DNA of 22,314 nucleotides. Origin: Chloroflexota bacterium. Lineage in GTDB: Bacteria; Chloroflexota; Ktedonobacteria; Ktedonobacterales; Ktedonobacteraceae. Positions 14,142 through 22,128 of this stretch are shown here, in pieces (the first letter of the stretch is position 1; each line of letters starts with the position of its first letter). Made by a program: the position numbers and the translations under genes. The stretch is taken from positions 1 through 22,314 of the forward strand of contig VBJK01000051.1 in NCBI GenBank assembly GCA_005879655.1, read 5' to 3'. Under the pieces are notes generated by a model. That model made no database searches. It was not told the origin of the DNA and worked only from the letters and a program-made list of their open reading frames with translations.

Positions 14142-15740
14142 ATGTATTCACACTTTCGCATAGTTCTTGGGTTAGTTATTGGTATAAGTTTCCTCATGTT
14201 AGTACTGTATCTGGGTGGTCCGAATCTCCACGCTGTTAGAATCTTCTTCCCACTCACTGGTGCCCTCATTGGTAGTGCTCTCGTGCTTATTACCGTGCTT
14301 ATCCCGTTTCGCCAGAAAGAAGACGCTGAGCCGTGGCTTGGTCGTGAAAAGTTAGCCTGGATTTTGATCGGTTGTGGCTGTGTTGGTTGGAGCATTGGGG
14401 AGTGTTTCTGGCGCTACTATGTGGCGCGTGGGCAAAATCCCTTTCCCTCTTTGGCCGATGGTGGCTACACTACCTTCTCGCCCCTGGTTTTTTGCGGACT
14501 GATCTTACAACCCTTCTCCGGTAATAAGGCGCATAAGCGTGTCTTCCTGTTATTAGACTGTCTGATCGCCATGGGGGCCTTGCTCAGTATTGCCTGGTTT
14601 CTCCTCTTGGGACCTCTGGCGCAATCTCCTGCCGAATCGGTGCTTAGCAAAGTTCTTGCTATTTATTATCCCACTACCGATGTAGCACTGCTCAGTTGTG
14701 TCACTTTCCTCCTGCTTCGCGGGCATAACCACACCAATCTGGTAGCGGCTCGCCGTATCAGTTTAATAGTAGCTGGCATTGGATTGAGTATATATGCAGC
14801 ATCCGACTTTTTCTTTAATTGGTCACAGAATCTAGGCATATACATGGATGGGACCTGGACTGACCTGGGCTGGCCATTAGGCATGATGACTCTGGGCATC
14901 GCCGCCTACCTTCGCCGCTTTCTGCCTGGCAGTGCCACCCAGAATACTACGGAGAAACAAGAAAAAGGAAATGTCGAACAGTTTACTTTTGGCTTGCCGC
15001 AACTGGTGCCCTATCTGCTGCTGAGTGTCCTCTTTCTGGTATTAGCACTCAACGTTTTCTCCTCGGACACAGTGCAGCGTAGTATCCGCCCGGTACTCGT
15101 CATTGCAACATTCATCGTGATCGGTCTGGTGATTATACGCCAGATTCTGACTATGCTGGAGAATAGGCGTCTGGTGCAAATGCAGGAGACAACTCTTGAG
15201 AAGCTAGAGCAGGTCTATCAGGATGTTGCAAAGCGTAATGCCGATCTGGAGACAGGCGTGACTCATCTCAAGGAAGTACAGACCCGTCTCGCAAATGGAG
15301 ATGTGCGTGCACGCGCTCAGATCAGGAATGATGACCTCTGGCCGCTTGCTACTGGCCTCAATCTTATGGCTGACCGTATGATGCGCTCTGAACAAAATCA
15401 GCGCTATGCACAAAAGACGATGAAAGCTATTAGTGACTTATCTATGGCGCTAGAGAAGAGAAGGCATAATACACCATTTGTGCTACCTGCATCCTGCCTT
15501 GAGTCTCTACCAGAGTTGCATCGTCTCTTACAGCTCATGGGTTTAAAGGCAGATGCGGCAAATTCTACTTCTATCCCTAATACTCCTCATTCCGTTAACC
15601 CTGCTACTCCTCGTCCTTCTATGCCTGCTACTCCTCGTCCTTCGATACCTGCTACTCCTCAGCCCACCCCTTCCTCGCAGCAGCAAAGGCCAACTCCTTC
15701 TTTGAAACCATGGCGACCAACACCACCAAGAAATCGTTGA
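14142..15740 (+). CDS. Polytopic membrane protein with HAMP-like region, no output domain
   Basis: A 532-aa membrane protein of unknown function. About ten hydrophobic segments lie between residues 4 and 336. The stretch ECFWRYYVARGQNPFPSLADGGY (about 87-109) recalls the sensor membrane domain seen in some diguanylate cyclases and histidine kinases. A helical coiled-coil region (about 338-380) leads into a HAMP-like segment, LANGDVRARAQIRNDDLWPL and NLMADRM (383-413). No kinase, GGDEF, EAL or methyl-accepting domain follows. The tail (from about 478) is a Pro/Thr-rich low-complexity stretch with PATPRPS repeats and a basic end. I chose the ATG at 14142 because AGGAGG lies 7 nt upstream; an ATG at 14118 would precede that site. 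It may be a sensor working through a partner protein, or a signalling protein that lost its output. Confidence 0.75.
   Translation: MYSHFRIVLGLVIGISFLMLVLYLGGPNLHAVRIFFPLTGALIGSALVLITVLIPFRQKEDAEPWLGREKLAWILIGCGCVGWSIGECFWRYYVARGQNPFPSLADGGYTTFSPLVFCGLILQPFSGNKAHKRVFLLLDCLIAMGALLSIAWFLLLGPLAQSPAESVLSKVLAIYYPTTDVALLSCVTFLLLRGHNHTNLVAARRISLIVAGIGLSIYAASDFFFNWSQNLGIYMDGTWTDLGWPLGMMTLGIAAYLRRFLPGSATQNTTEKQEKGNVEQFTFGLPQLVPYLLLSVLFLVLALNVFSSDTVQRSIRPVLVIATFIVIGLVIIRQILTMLENRRLVQMQETTLEKLEQVYQDVAKRNADLETGVTHLKEVQTRLANGDVRARAQIRNDDLWPLATGLNLMADRMMRSEQNQRYAQKTMKAISDLSMALEKRRHNTPFVLPASCLESLPELHRLLQLMGLKADAANSTSIPNTPHSVNPATPRPSMPATPRPSIPATPQPTPSSQQQRPTPSLKPWRPTPPRNR
15600..15666 (+). repeat. 24-bp tandem repeat encoding PATPRPS(M/I)
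   Basis: Three successive copies of a 24-bp unit beginning CCTGCTACTCCTC start at 15600, 15624 and 15648; the last is partial and diverges. They encode the Pro/Thr-rich tail of the membrane protein in frame, so copy number can change without a frameshift. Confidence 0.75.
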
Positions 15741-15786
15741 ACCTGACAGATAACCATGCGGCGAGGAGTAGTTGGCAAAGCATACT

Positions 15787-15968
15787 TATAACCAGCGGGC
15801 AGAGCCGGGTGTATACCTAATGCAAAAACAGAAGAGCTGATAGGGATTGGGGTCCAGGGGGCGAAACCGCCCTGGCGGGATTTGGGGGGTCCCCAAATGC
15901 TTCCATTCCCCAAAAGGTTTTGGGATTATGCATTAAGAGTAGGTATCAAGCTCTACCTTCTGGTTATA
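15787..15968. mobile_element. MITE-like palindromic element downstream of hemH
   Basis: A 182-bp element with ends TATAACCAG/CTGGTTATA (9 bp perfect) inside imperfect terminal inverted repeats of about 37 bp. The core is made of nested hairpins: CCAGGG..CCCTGG (from about 15854), ATTTGGGG/CCCCAAAT (15880-15898) and CCCAAAA/TTTTGGG (15909-15924). The core 15849-15903 is the reverse-complement relative of 18086-18138 in the other element. No coding capacity is seen. Lying between two convergent genes, it could also serve as a terminator. Confidence 0.6.
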
Positions 15969-16006
15969 TCATTTATAAATTGTAGTACTGCAAAAACACT
16001 GATGAC

Positions 16007-16882
16007 TTACTTTGCCAGCGTGTCCCTTACGACTGCGGCTAACGCTTGTATAAACAAAGGCGATGTATTGAGCGATTCGATACGGGCAAACTCAATACCG
16101 TGTGCTACGGCCTGTTCACGCGCGCCAATCTCGATATCGTAGAGAATTTCAAGATGATCGGCCAGGAATTGCACAGGGGCGATCAATACATGGGTGTTAC
16201 CCGCTTGTTTGATCTGCGGCATGATATCGACAAAATCTGGTTTGAGCCACTCTTCGCGCGTATGCCCGGCACTTTGATAACAGAACATCCAGCGCTCATC
16301 AGGCAAGCCTAGCAGTTCAGCAATAGCACGTGCAGTCTCTTGCAGGCTGTTAATATAAGCTGGCTCGTTCTCGACGACACGCTTGGGCATGCTATGAGCA
16401 GTGAGTAAGACGGGAACACGATCCCGTACCTCAGACGGAAGACGATCAAGTGCTTGCTGGATGCGTTCGGCTAGCGCTTGCAGGAAGAGAGGTTGTAAGT
16501 GCCAATCGCCAGAGATTTTCAATGCCAGATCAGGTTCTCCCAGATCGGCGACGGCATCTTGCAGTGTGCGTACGTAGCCATTCATGATAATTGGTGAGTA
16601 TTGCGGGGACATGATAATACCGACCAGGGTCTGTGCACCAGCTGCGATCTCTGGCGTGACATCGGCAATAAAAGGTGGAGCAAAACGCATGCCTGCTCCG
16701 ACATGATAAACAGTACCATCTGTGCTGGTGCGATTCAGTTCTTCTTGCAGTGCTGCGGCCTGTTCACGTGTGATGCGCAAGAGTGGCGAGCCACCAATGA
16801 CATCATAGCGGCGACGAAATTCGGTCATAACCTCCGGCGCTGCTTCGCGGCCACCATACACGTGTTTGAGATATACTGCCAT
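16007..16882 (-). CDS. hemH: Ferrochelatase (HemH/CpfC), N-terminus short
   Basis: Inserts Fe2+ into a porphyrin (protoporphyrin IX or coproporphyrin III) at the end of heme biosynthesis. The 291-aa protein has RYDVIGGSPLLRIT (25-38), LLTAHSMPKRV (159-169) with metal-binding His163, and PVQFLADHLEILYDIEIGAR (236-255) with Glu245, all ferrochelatase hallmarks. It starts MAVYLKHVYGGRE, a point about 15-20 residues into the usual protein; the first strand (VLLMAYG-like) is missing. The frame upstream reaches a TAG within three codons, and a strong AGGAGG precedes the ATG, so the short form is what is encoded. hemE ends 15 bp upstream on the same strand, forming a hemE-hemH operon. Which porphyrin it uses is not decided by the sequence. 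Confidence 0.9.
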   Translation of the reverse strand: MAVYLKHVYGGREAAPEVMTEFRRRYDVIGGSPLLRITREQAAALQEELNRTSTDGTVYHVGAGMRFAPPFIADVTPEIAAGAQTLVGIIMSPQYSPIIMNGYVRTLQDAVADLGEPDLALKISGDWHLQPLFLQALAERIQQALDRLPSEVRDRVPVLLTAHSMPKRVVENEPAYINSLQETARAIAELLGLPDERWMFCYQSAGHTREEWLKPDFVDIMPQIKQAGNTHVLIAPVQFLADHLEILYDIEIGAREQAVAHGIEFARIESLNTSPLFIQALAAVVRDTLAK

Positions 16883-16897
16883 GCCATGCTACCTCCT

Positions 16898-17968
16898 CTA
16901 TCTTTGTGTTGCTGCATGGACCGCATCGACCAAGCGGCGCAACAATTCGGGATCGGTCGGTGCCAGGACACCATGTCCCAGATTAAAGATATGACCGGGA
17001 CGATTGGCCGCACGGTGCAGAATGTCCTGCATACCAGCTTCAATCGTGGGCCAGGAGGTCAACATCAAGGTAGGATCGAGGTTTCCCTGAATGCCGCGAT
17101 CATAGCCGATACGTGCCCATGCTTCATCCAGCTCCATACGCCAGTCGATACTGATGATATCACCGCCTGCCTCGGTCATCAATTCTAGCAACGCGGCTGT
17201 ACCTGTACCAAAATGAATGGAGGGGGTCCCAGCCTGTTTGACGGCCTGGAAGATACGCTGCGTGTAAGGGAGTACAAAGCGCTTGTAGACGCCGGGACTC
17301 ACTGCCCCAACCCAGCTGTCGAAGATTTGCACGACATCTACTCCAGCCTTGATCTGTGCAATGAGATAATTCGCGATCACATCCACCAGCTTGTTCATCA
17401 GTGCATCCCACACTGCTGGCTGCCCATACATCAACGCTTTAGCGATAGCATAATCACGCGATGGGCGTCCTTCGATCATATAGCAAGCGAGGGTATATGG
17501 TGCACCAGAAAAGCCGATGACGGCCTGTTTACCCTCTAGCTCGCGGCGTACCATGCGAATGGCTTCCATCACGAAGGGCACTGTCTCTTCTGCATCATCG
17601 GTACGGAGCGCCTCGACATCTTTCATCGTACGGACAGGGTTATGAATGATTGGACCAACATCTGGCTGAATCTCTAAAGAAATCCCCATACCCTCTATCG
17701 GCAACATAATATCGGCATAGAGCACCGCCGCATCAACTCCTAGCTTTTTGACGGGCATCAAGGTGACTTCTGTACATAGTTCAGGAGTTTTGGCCATTTC
17801 CAAAATATCGTACTTTTTACGTAATGCTCGATAATCATCAAGACAACGCCCGGCCTGGCGCATAAACCAGATCGGCGTGGCATCCGGCTGACGATGATGG
17901 CAGGCATCTAGAAAACGTTCAACTCCCGTGTGCGACTTGGTAGATAAAGATAACGTACGTTGTTGCAT
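16898..17968 (-). CDS. hemE: Uroporphyrinogen decarboxylase (HemE)
   Basis: Cytoplasmic enzyme that removes four acetate carboxyls from uroporphyrinogen III to give coproporphyrinogen III, a step in heme synthesis. The 356-aa length fits the family. Visible motifs are PIWFMRQAGRCLDDYR near the N-terminus, VLYADIMLPIEGMG, the UroD signature-like GFSGAPYTLACYMIEG and the C-terminal FNLGHGVLAPTDPE. In the first motif the usual GRYLPEYR is GRCLDDYR here, with Cys replacing a normally conserved Tyr. I chose the ATG at 17968 (MQQRTLSL) because AAGGA lies 5 nt upstream; a start at 18001 would lie inside the neighbouring palindromic element. hemH follows after 15 bp. The palindromic element starts only 13 bp upstream of the start codon. 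Confidence 0.95.
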   Translation of the reverse strand: MQQRTLSLSTKSHTGVERFLDACHHRQPDATPIWFMRQAGRCLDDYRALRKKYDILEMAKTPELCTEVTLMPVKKLGVDAAVLYADIMLPIEGMGISLEIQPDVGPIIHNPVRTMKDVEALRTDDAEETVPFVMEAIRMVRRELEGKQAVIGFSGAPYTLACYMIEGRPSRDYAIAKALMYGQPAVWDALMNKLVDVIANYLIAQIKAGVDVVQIFDSWVGAVSPGVYKRFVLPYTQRIFQAVKQAGTPSIHFGTGTAALLELMTEAGGDIISIDWRMELDEAWARIGYDRGIQGNLDPTLMLTSWPTIEAGMQDILHRAANRPGHIFNLGHGVLAPTDPELLRRLVDAVHAATQR

Positions 17969-17981
17969 AATATTCCTTATT

Positions 17982-18181
17982 CCAGGGCAAGCACCAGGCA
18001 TTGCCCATAGGCATTAAGTTAAGCAGAGGGAAGCCCTCTGCACTCCCTTTCTTCTGCCGCCTCTTGCGGCAAAAGAGAAGAAAAGAAGTATTGGGGGACA
18101 GCCCACACCCCGCCAGGGGCGAAGCGCCCTGGACCCCCGCTTAGCTTAATGCCTATGGGCAATCCCTGGTGCTTGCCCTGG
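17982..18181. mobile_element. MITE-like element with 43-bp terminal inverted repeats
   Basis: 17982-18024 and 18139-18181 are inverted copies over 43 bp with only two mismatches. The 114 bp between contain hairpins GCAGAGGG/CCCTCTGC (18023-18041), GCCGC/GCGGC (about 18056-18070) and CCAGGGGC..GCCCTGG. Section 18086-18138 is homologous, inverted, to 15849-15903. There is no ORF. The element separates hemE from any upstream promoter beyond 18182, so hemE must be transcribed through it or from a promoter within it. Confidence 0.75.
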
Positions 18182-18367
18182 GGGCAGAGAGGTTCACGTG
18201 AGCGGTTTCGACTACAAGAGATATAACCACTTACATATAATAACGTTCTTGAGGCCCTCTGGCAACAGGAAATCTACTAAAATCTGTATGAATTTAGCAC
18301 AGCATATACATTTTGAGACTTTTTTGTGATTATTTAAGATCCCTGGCTTGCGTGATCAATGCATGAC

Positions 18368-18406
18368 AAAAAAGCTGGGAGCAGAGTACCCTGCTCCCAG
18401 CTTTTT
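18368..18406 (-). terminator. Bidirectional Rho-independent terminator after the kinase gene
   Basis: GCTGGGAGCAG (18374-18384) pairs perfectly with CTGCTCCCAGC (18391-18401) around a 6-nt loop, flanked by A6 on the left and T5 on the right. On the minus strand it lies 27 bp after the kinase stop. The 18182-18367 stretch beyond it, up to the palindromic element, has no feature I can support. Confidence 0.85.
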
Positions 18407-18432
18407 GAGAAAGCAACTTTAGATAATGGCCC

Positions 18433-19779
18433 TCAATGACCACCATTCTCACAACCACCCGTGCCACCATCGTCTTGTTGACCACCATCCCGGTATCCTC
18501 TCCTGCTGGACCATTCATTTTGCTGATCATTTTGATCGCTATAGTGATAATTCTGGTCCGGCTCCACAGGAGTATTATCAGTCCAGGTCTGCACATGTTG
18601 TGAACAATGCAGCCGCGTGTTCGTCGTGCAATAATCGTTAGGAACCTCGGCGGTTGGGGCGGGCGCAAGCGAATGATTAGCAGGAACCTCGGCGGTTGGA
18701 GCTGACACAAGCGAATGATTAGCAGGAACCTTGACGGTTGGCACTGGCACAACCGCCGTCATCGTGCTTACGCTTACAGAAGGACTATGCCCTTCGGGCG
18801 TAACACTTACGCTGCTCAGCAACAGCAGGCAAGTCATAAACAAGACACTCATAATAAGCGTCGCAGCCCAGGCAGACATCGGTACTTTAATCTTTGCAGG
18901 GCTTTGCCGTGGAATAATTCTCACGCTAGGTGCATCGATGGCAAGAGCACCGACGGGCAGTCGTTCAGGTTCGCTGAGGGCCTGTTGATATGCACGAGAC
19001 AAGTCCAGTGCCGTCTGAAAACGCCTGTGCGGTTTTTTTTCCAAGGCATGCAATATGACAATATCTATGGATAAAGGAATAAGAGGATTGACAGTAGATG
19101 GCGGCTCAGGTAACTCTGATAGCTGTTTGAGGAAAGATGACAGTGGCGTACGCCCCCTGAAAGGGACTCTCCCCGTGACCATCTGGTACAGCAGAACACC
19201 AAGAGCATAGATGTCGCTGCGAGCAGTCGCATCCTCTTCGGCCAATTCTGGAGCCATATATTCTGGCGTGCCAATCAAATAGCCAGGCTCTGTAATGCTA
19301 TGCTCATCCCTGATACTTTTGACCAGACCAAAGTCCGCCAAGTAAACGTGCTGCTCATTGAGCAATAGAATGTTAGAGGGCTTAATATCCCGGTGGACAA
19401 TACCACTATCATGAGCAAACTGCAAAGCCGCTGCTAACTGCTCAAGAATTACGCCCGCTTCCGTCAAGCTAAGCGCTCCCTGTGATATGCGTTCGTGGAG
19501 TGTGCCCTTCGCAATATAGGGGGTGATCATATAACACCAGGGACCATATTCCCCATGATCAAGGACAGGCAGGATATGTTTATGCTGTAAAGTAGCCATA
19601 GCATTGACCTCGCGATGGAAGCGCGCGCAATGATCATTATGGCTGGCATGCACAAACTTAATCGCTACCTGGCAACCCGTACTGGTGTCGCAGGCAAGAT
19701 AGATCTGCGACATTCCCCCCTTAGCTAGTTGCTTCTCCACGAGATATCGACCAATGGTTATCCCATTCAGTTCTTGCAT
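18433..19779 (-). CDS. Membrane-anchored Hanks-type Ser/Thr protein kinase
   Basis: Phosphorylates Ser/Thr on target proteins from the inner face of the membrane. The kinase domain (about 11-265 of 448 aa) is complete: Gly-rich LAKGGMSQIYLA (18-29), VAIK with Lys41, HRDIKPSN (129-136, catalytic Asp131), DFG (149-151) and GTPEYMAPE (170-178). A single membrane helix (about 303-324) follows. The outer part has two and a half in-frame copies of a VPANHSL..APTAE unit, then a Cys-, Gln- and Gly-rich end with four Cys residues that could form disulfides. There are no PASTA domains. I chose the ATG at 19779 because AGGAG lies 7 nt upstream; a longer frame from 19809 lacks such a site. It is divergent from the DprE1-like gene, with its own terminator. 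Confidence 0.93.
   Translation of the reverse strand: MQELNGITIGRYLVEKQLAKGGMSQIYLACDTSTGCQVAIKFVHASHNDHCARFHREVNAMATLQHKHILPVLDHGEYGPWCYMITPYIAKGTLHERISQGALSLTEAGVILEQLAAALQFAHDSGIVHRDIKPSNILLLNEQHVYLADFGLVKSIRDEHSITEPGYLIGTPEYMAPELAEEDATARSDIYALGVLLYQMVTGRVPFRGRTPLSSFLKQLSELPEPPSTVNPLIPLSIDIVILHALEKKPHRRFQTALDLSRAYQQALSEPERLPVGALAIDAPSVRIIPRQSPAKIKVPMSAWAATLIMSVLFMTCLLLLSSVSVTPEGHSPSVSVSTMTAVVPVPTVKVPANHSLVSAPTAEVPANHSLAPAPTAEVPNDYCTTNTRLHCSQHVQTWTDNTPVEPDQNYHYSDQNDQQNEWSSRRGYRDGGQQDDGGTGGCENGGH
18641..18752 (-). repeat. 42-bp in-frame tandem repeat in the kinase tail
   Basis: Units 18641-18682 and 18683-18724 are nearly identical, with a third partial unit at 18725-18752. Each encodes 14 residues of the outer tail (V/A-P-A-N-H-S-L... 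APTAE). A period that is a multiple of three keeps the frame open when copies are gained or lost. Confidence 0.8.
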
Positions 19780-20016
19780 GATATCTCCTGTAGTACCTAT
19801 GACGTTCAACCAGTCTTACACAAGATACACGCCAATCTACGTAATTTAGTCTCAGGTTGTAAATACAATGCATCCCCCAAGTTCATCAGATCCTCGACAA
19901 AAGACCAAGCCGATCGGAGCAAAAGGACCTTTCCGCTACAATATGTTGCAAGAATCACTCTTAGTCCGTCTCTATTAATGACAACATTCTGTGTTAATAA
20001 TTAAGAGGACTAAACG

Positions 20017-21372
20017 ATGACTCTTTCCAGTAAAACACCGCAGTCGTGGGGACGTTATCCCAGGGTGAAGCCGCGTCAGGTAATTCCTGTGTTCTGGCGT
20101 GACGAGCTACCCAATCTTACCACGTTAGAGCAGCCAGTTTTGCCGTTTGGCTATGGACGCAGCTATGGTGATAGCTGTCTGAACGAAGATGGTATTACAC
20201 TCGATATAAGTAATTTGAGGCGTTTTATCTCCTTTGATGAAGAACAGGGGATACTGCGTTGCGAAGCCGGGGTCTCATTGGCTGAGGTATTAGAGCTAAT
20301 TGTGCCGCGTGGCTGGTTCCTGCCAGTGACGCCGGGCACCCAGTTTGTCTCGGTAGGTGGGGCGATTGCCAACGATGTGCACGGTAAAAATCATCATAAG
20401 GCCGGAACGTTTGGTTGCCATGTCACCCAATTTGAGCTGCTGCGCTCAAGTGGCGAGCGTTTCATCTGTACACCAACACAGCATAGCGAGCTGTTCCGCG
20501 CGACCATTGGTGGTTTGGGCCTGACAGGTATTATGCTGTGGGCCGAATTCCGTTTAAAGCGTATTGCCAACCCTTATATCAGCGTTGATCGTATCCGTTT
20601 CTCCTCACTGGACGAATTCAAGCAGATCGCCGCAGACTCAGATCAAGATTTTGAGTATACGGTAGCCTGGATAGATAGTCTGGGCAGTGGGAATGAACTT
20701 GGGCGTGGTATCTTTATGCGCGGCAATCATCTGGATGCGGGTGTGCAGATCTCAGAGAAAGAGAAGAAGAAGCTCACACTGACCGTACCGCTAGATTTTC
20801 CATCGTTTGTGCTAAATACGCTTTCTATCAAAGCCTTCAATACCACCTACTATCATGCTCAATTCGCCAAAAAAGTGCATAAGATTGAACACTATGAGCC
20901 GTTTTTCTATCCGCTTGATGCTATTCACCATTGGAACCGTATGTATGGCAAACGTGGCTTCTTCCAGTATCAATGTGTAGTGCCGTTTGAACATGGATAT
21001 GAAGCGATGAAAGAAATATTGCGGCGTATCAGTACTTCTGGTGAGGGATCATTCCTGACGGTGTTTAAAGAGTTTGGGGACATCTCATCGCCTGGTATAC
21101 TCTCTTTCCCGCGACCAGGCTTAACGCTAGCACTGGACTTTGCGAATAATGGGCAGAAGACGTTGCGCTTGTTTGATAGTCTGGACGAGCTGGTACGGCA
21201 AAATGGTGGCGCGATCTATCCGGCTAAGGATGCGCGTATGAGTGCTGAAGACTTCCAGCGCTATTATCCGCAGTGGCGCGCATTTGCGCAATATATTGAC
21301 CCACAGTTCTCTTCCAGCTTTTGGCGACGTGTTGCAGTAGATGCTGCTGTACCAGCTTATGTCAATAAATAG
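20017..21372 (+). CDS. dprE1: DprE1-like FAD-dependent polyprenylphosphoryl-ribose oxidase
   Basis: Probable first half of a two-step epimerase: oxidises C2 of polyprenyl-phosphoryl-ribose to the 2-keto sugar. The 451-aa length is close to mycobacterial DprE1. The N-terminal FAD-binding (PCMH-type) domain has LPFGYGRSYGDSC (42-54), TPGTQFVSVGGAIANDVHG (105-123) and HGKNHHKAGTFG (122-133), nearly identical to the DprE1 flavin-site motif. The catalytic Lys is present in YPAKDAR (Lys404). Where mycobacterial DprE1 has Cys387, the target of benzothiazinones, this protein aligns as GLTLALDF with Ala372. A GAGG motif precedes the ATG. The DprE2-like reductase follows after 11 bp. The exact sugar is inferred; a general GlcD-type oxidase is the alternative. 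Confidence 0.85.
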   Translation: MTLSSKTPQSWGRYPRVKPRQVIPVFWRDELPNLTTLEQPVLPFGYGRSYGDSCLNEDGITLDISNLRRFISFDEEQGILRCEAGVSLAEVLELIVPRGWFLPVTPGTQFVSVGGAIANDVHGKNHHKAGTFGCHVTQFELLRSSGERFICTPTQHSELFRATIGGLGLTGIMLWAEFRLKRIANPYISVDRIRFSSLDEFKQIAADSDQDFEYTVAWIDSLGSGNELGRGIFMRGNHLDAGVQISEKEKKKLTLTVPLDFPSFVLNTLSIKAFNTTYYHAQFAKKVHKIEHYEPFFYPLDAIHHWNRMYGKRGFFQYQCVVPFEHGYEAMKEILRRISTSGEGSFLTVFKEFGDISSPGILSFPRPGLTLALDFANNGQKTLRLFDSLDELVRQNGGAIYPAKDARMSAEDFQRYYPQWRAFAQYIDPQFSSSFWRRVAVDAAVPAYVNK

Positions 21373-21383
21373 GTAAGAAAATA

Positions 21384-22118
21384 ATGAAAATAATGATTAT
21401 TGGGGCAACGTCGGCGATTGCCCACGAAACGGCCAAGCGTTTTGCCAAGGATGGAGCGGAATGCTTCCTGGTGGCTCGTAACGCCGATAAATTACAGGCT
21501 ATAGCAGACGATCTCAAGGTACGTGGTGCGCAACGCGTTGAGACGTTCCAGCTTGATGTGAACGAGCTGGAACAGCATCAGGCCATGTTTGATCAGGCGC
21601 TAGAACAATTGGGCAGTCTCGATATGCTCTTAATTGCTCATGGCACGTTGGGTGATCAGCGCAAATGCGAACTGAGCGTTGAGGAAACGATGAAAGAGCT
21701 GACGACGAACTTCACCAGTGTCGTCTCCCTACTGACACTGAGCGCAAATTACTTTGAGCAGCAGCAACGGGGCTGTATTGCTGTCATCTCGTCCGTGGCG
21801 GGTGATCGTGGTCGCAAAAGCAACTATGTGTATGGTACTGCCAAGGGTGCGGTCAATATCTTCCTGCAAGGGCTGCGCAATCGCCTGGCGAAATGCGGGG
21901 TGACGGTGCTGACGGTGAAGCCAGGCTTTGTCGATACGCCCATGACGGCACATCTGCGCAAAGGACTGCTGTTCGCTCAGCCCGCCGCTGTCGGTCGCGG
22001 GGTGTATGAGGCGATGAAGCAGGGGAAGGATGTTGTGTATCTGCCGTGGTTCTGGGGGGGGATTATGGTGGTGATTAAGAGTATACCAGAGCGAGTTTTT
22101 AAGCGGTTATCGTTGTAG
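21384..22118 (+). CDS. dprE2: DprE2-like SDR reductase (keto-sugar epimerase partner)
   Basis: Short-chain dehydrogenase/reductase of 244 aa, expected to use NAD(P)H to reduce the 2-keto intermediate made by the DprE1-like enzyme, giving the arabino (C2-epimerised) sugar. The N-terminal nucleotide-binding motif is GATSAIA (7-13), the variant typical of DprE2 rather than the usual TGxxxGIG. The catalytic set is Ser137 (ISSVAG), Tyr150 and Lys154 (YGTAK), followed by VKPGFVDTPMT (178-188). The hydrophobic C-terminus (YLPWFWGGIMVVIKSIP) is also typical and may touch the membrane. It forms an operon with the upstream gene, with an 11-bp gap containing TAGGTAAG. The pairing makes the assignment firmer than either gene alone. 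Confidence 0.85.
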   Translation: MKIMIIGATSAIAHETAKRFAKDGAECFLVARNADKLQAIADDLKVRGAQRVETFQLDVNELEQHQAMFDQALEQLGSLDMLLIAHGTLGDQRKCELSVEETMKELTTNFTSVVSLLTLSANYFEQQQRGCIAVISSVAGDRGRKSNYVYGTAKGAVNIFLQGLRNRLAKCGVTVLTVKPGFVDTPMTAHLRKGLLFAQPAAVGRGVYEAMKQGKDVVYLPWFWGGIMVVIKSIPERVFKRLSL

Positions 22119-22128
22119 TGCTTGCACG

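Noticed and set aside
16601..17188. 195-aa plus-strand ORF opposite hemE-hemH
   Set aside because: It is antisense to two well-supported genes, and its Cys/His-rich composition is typical of a shadow frame.
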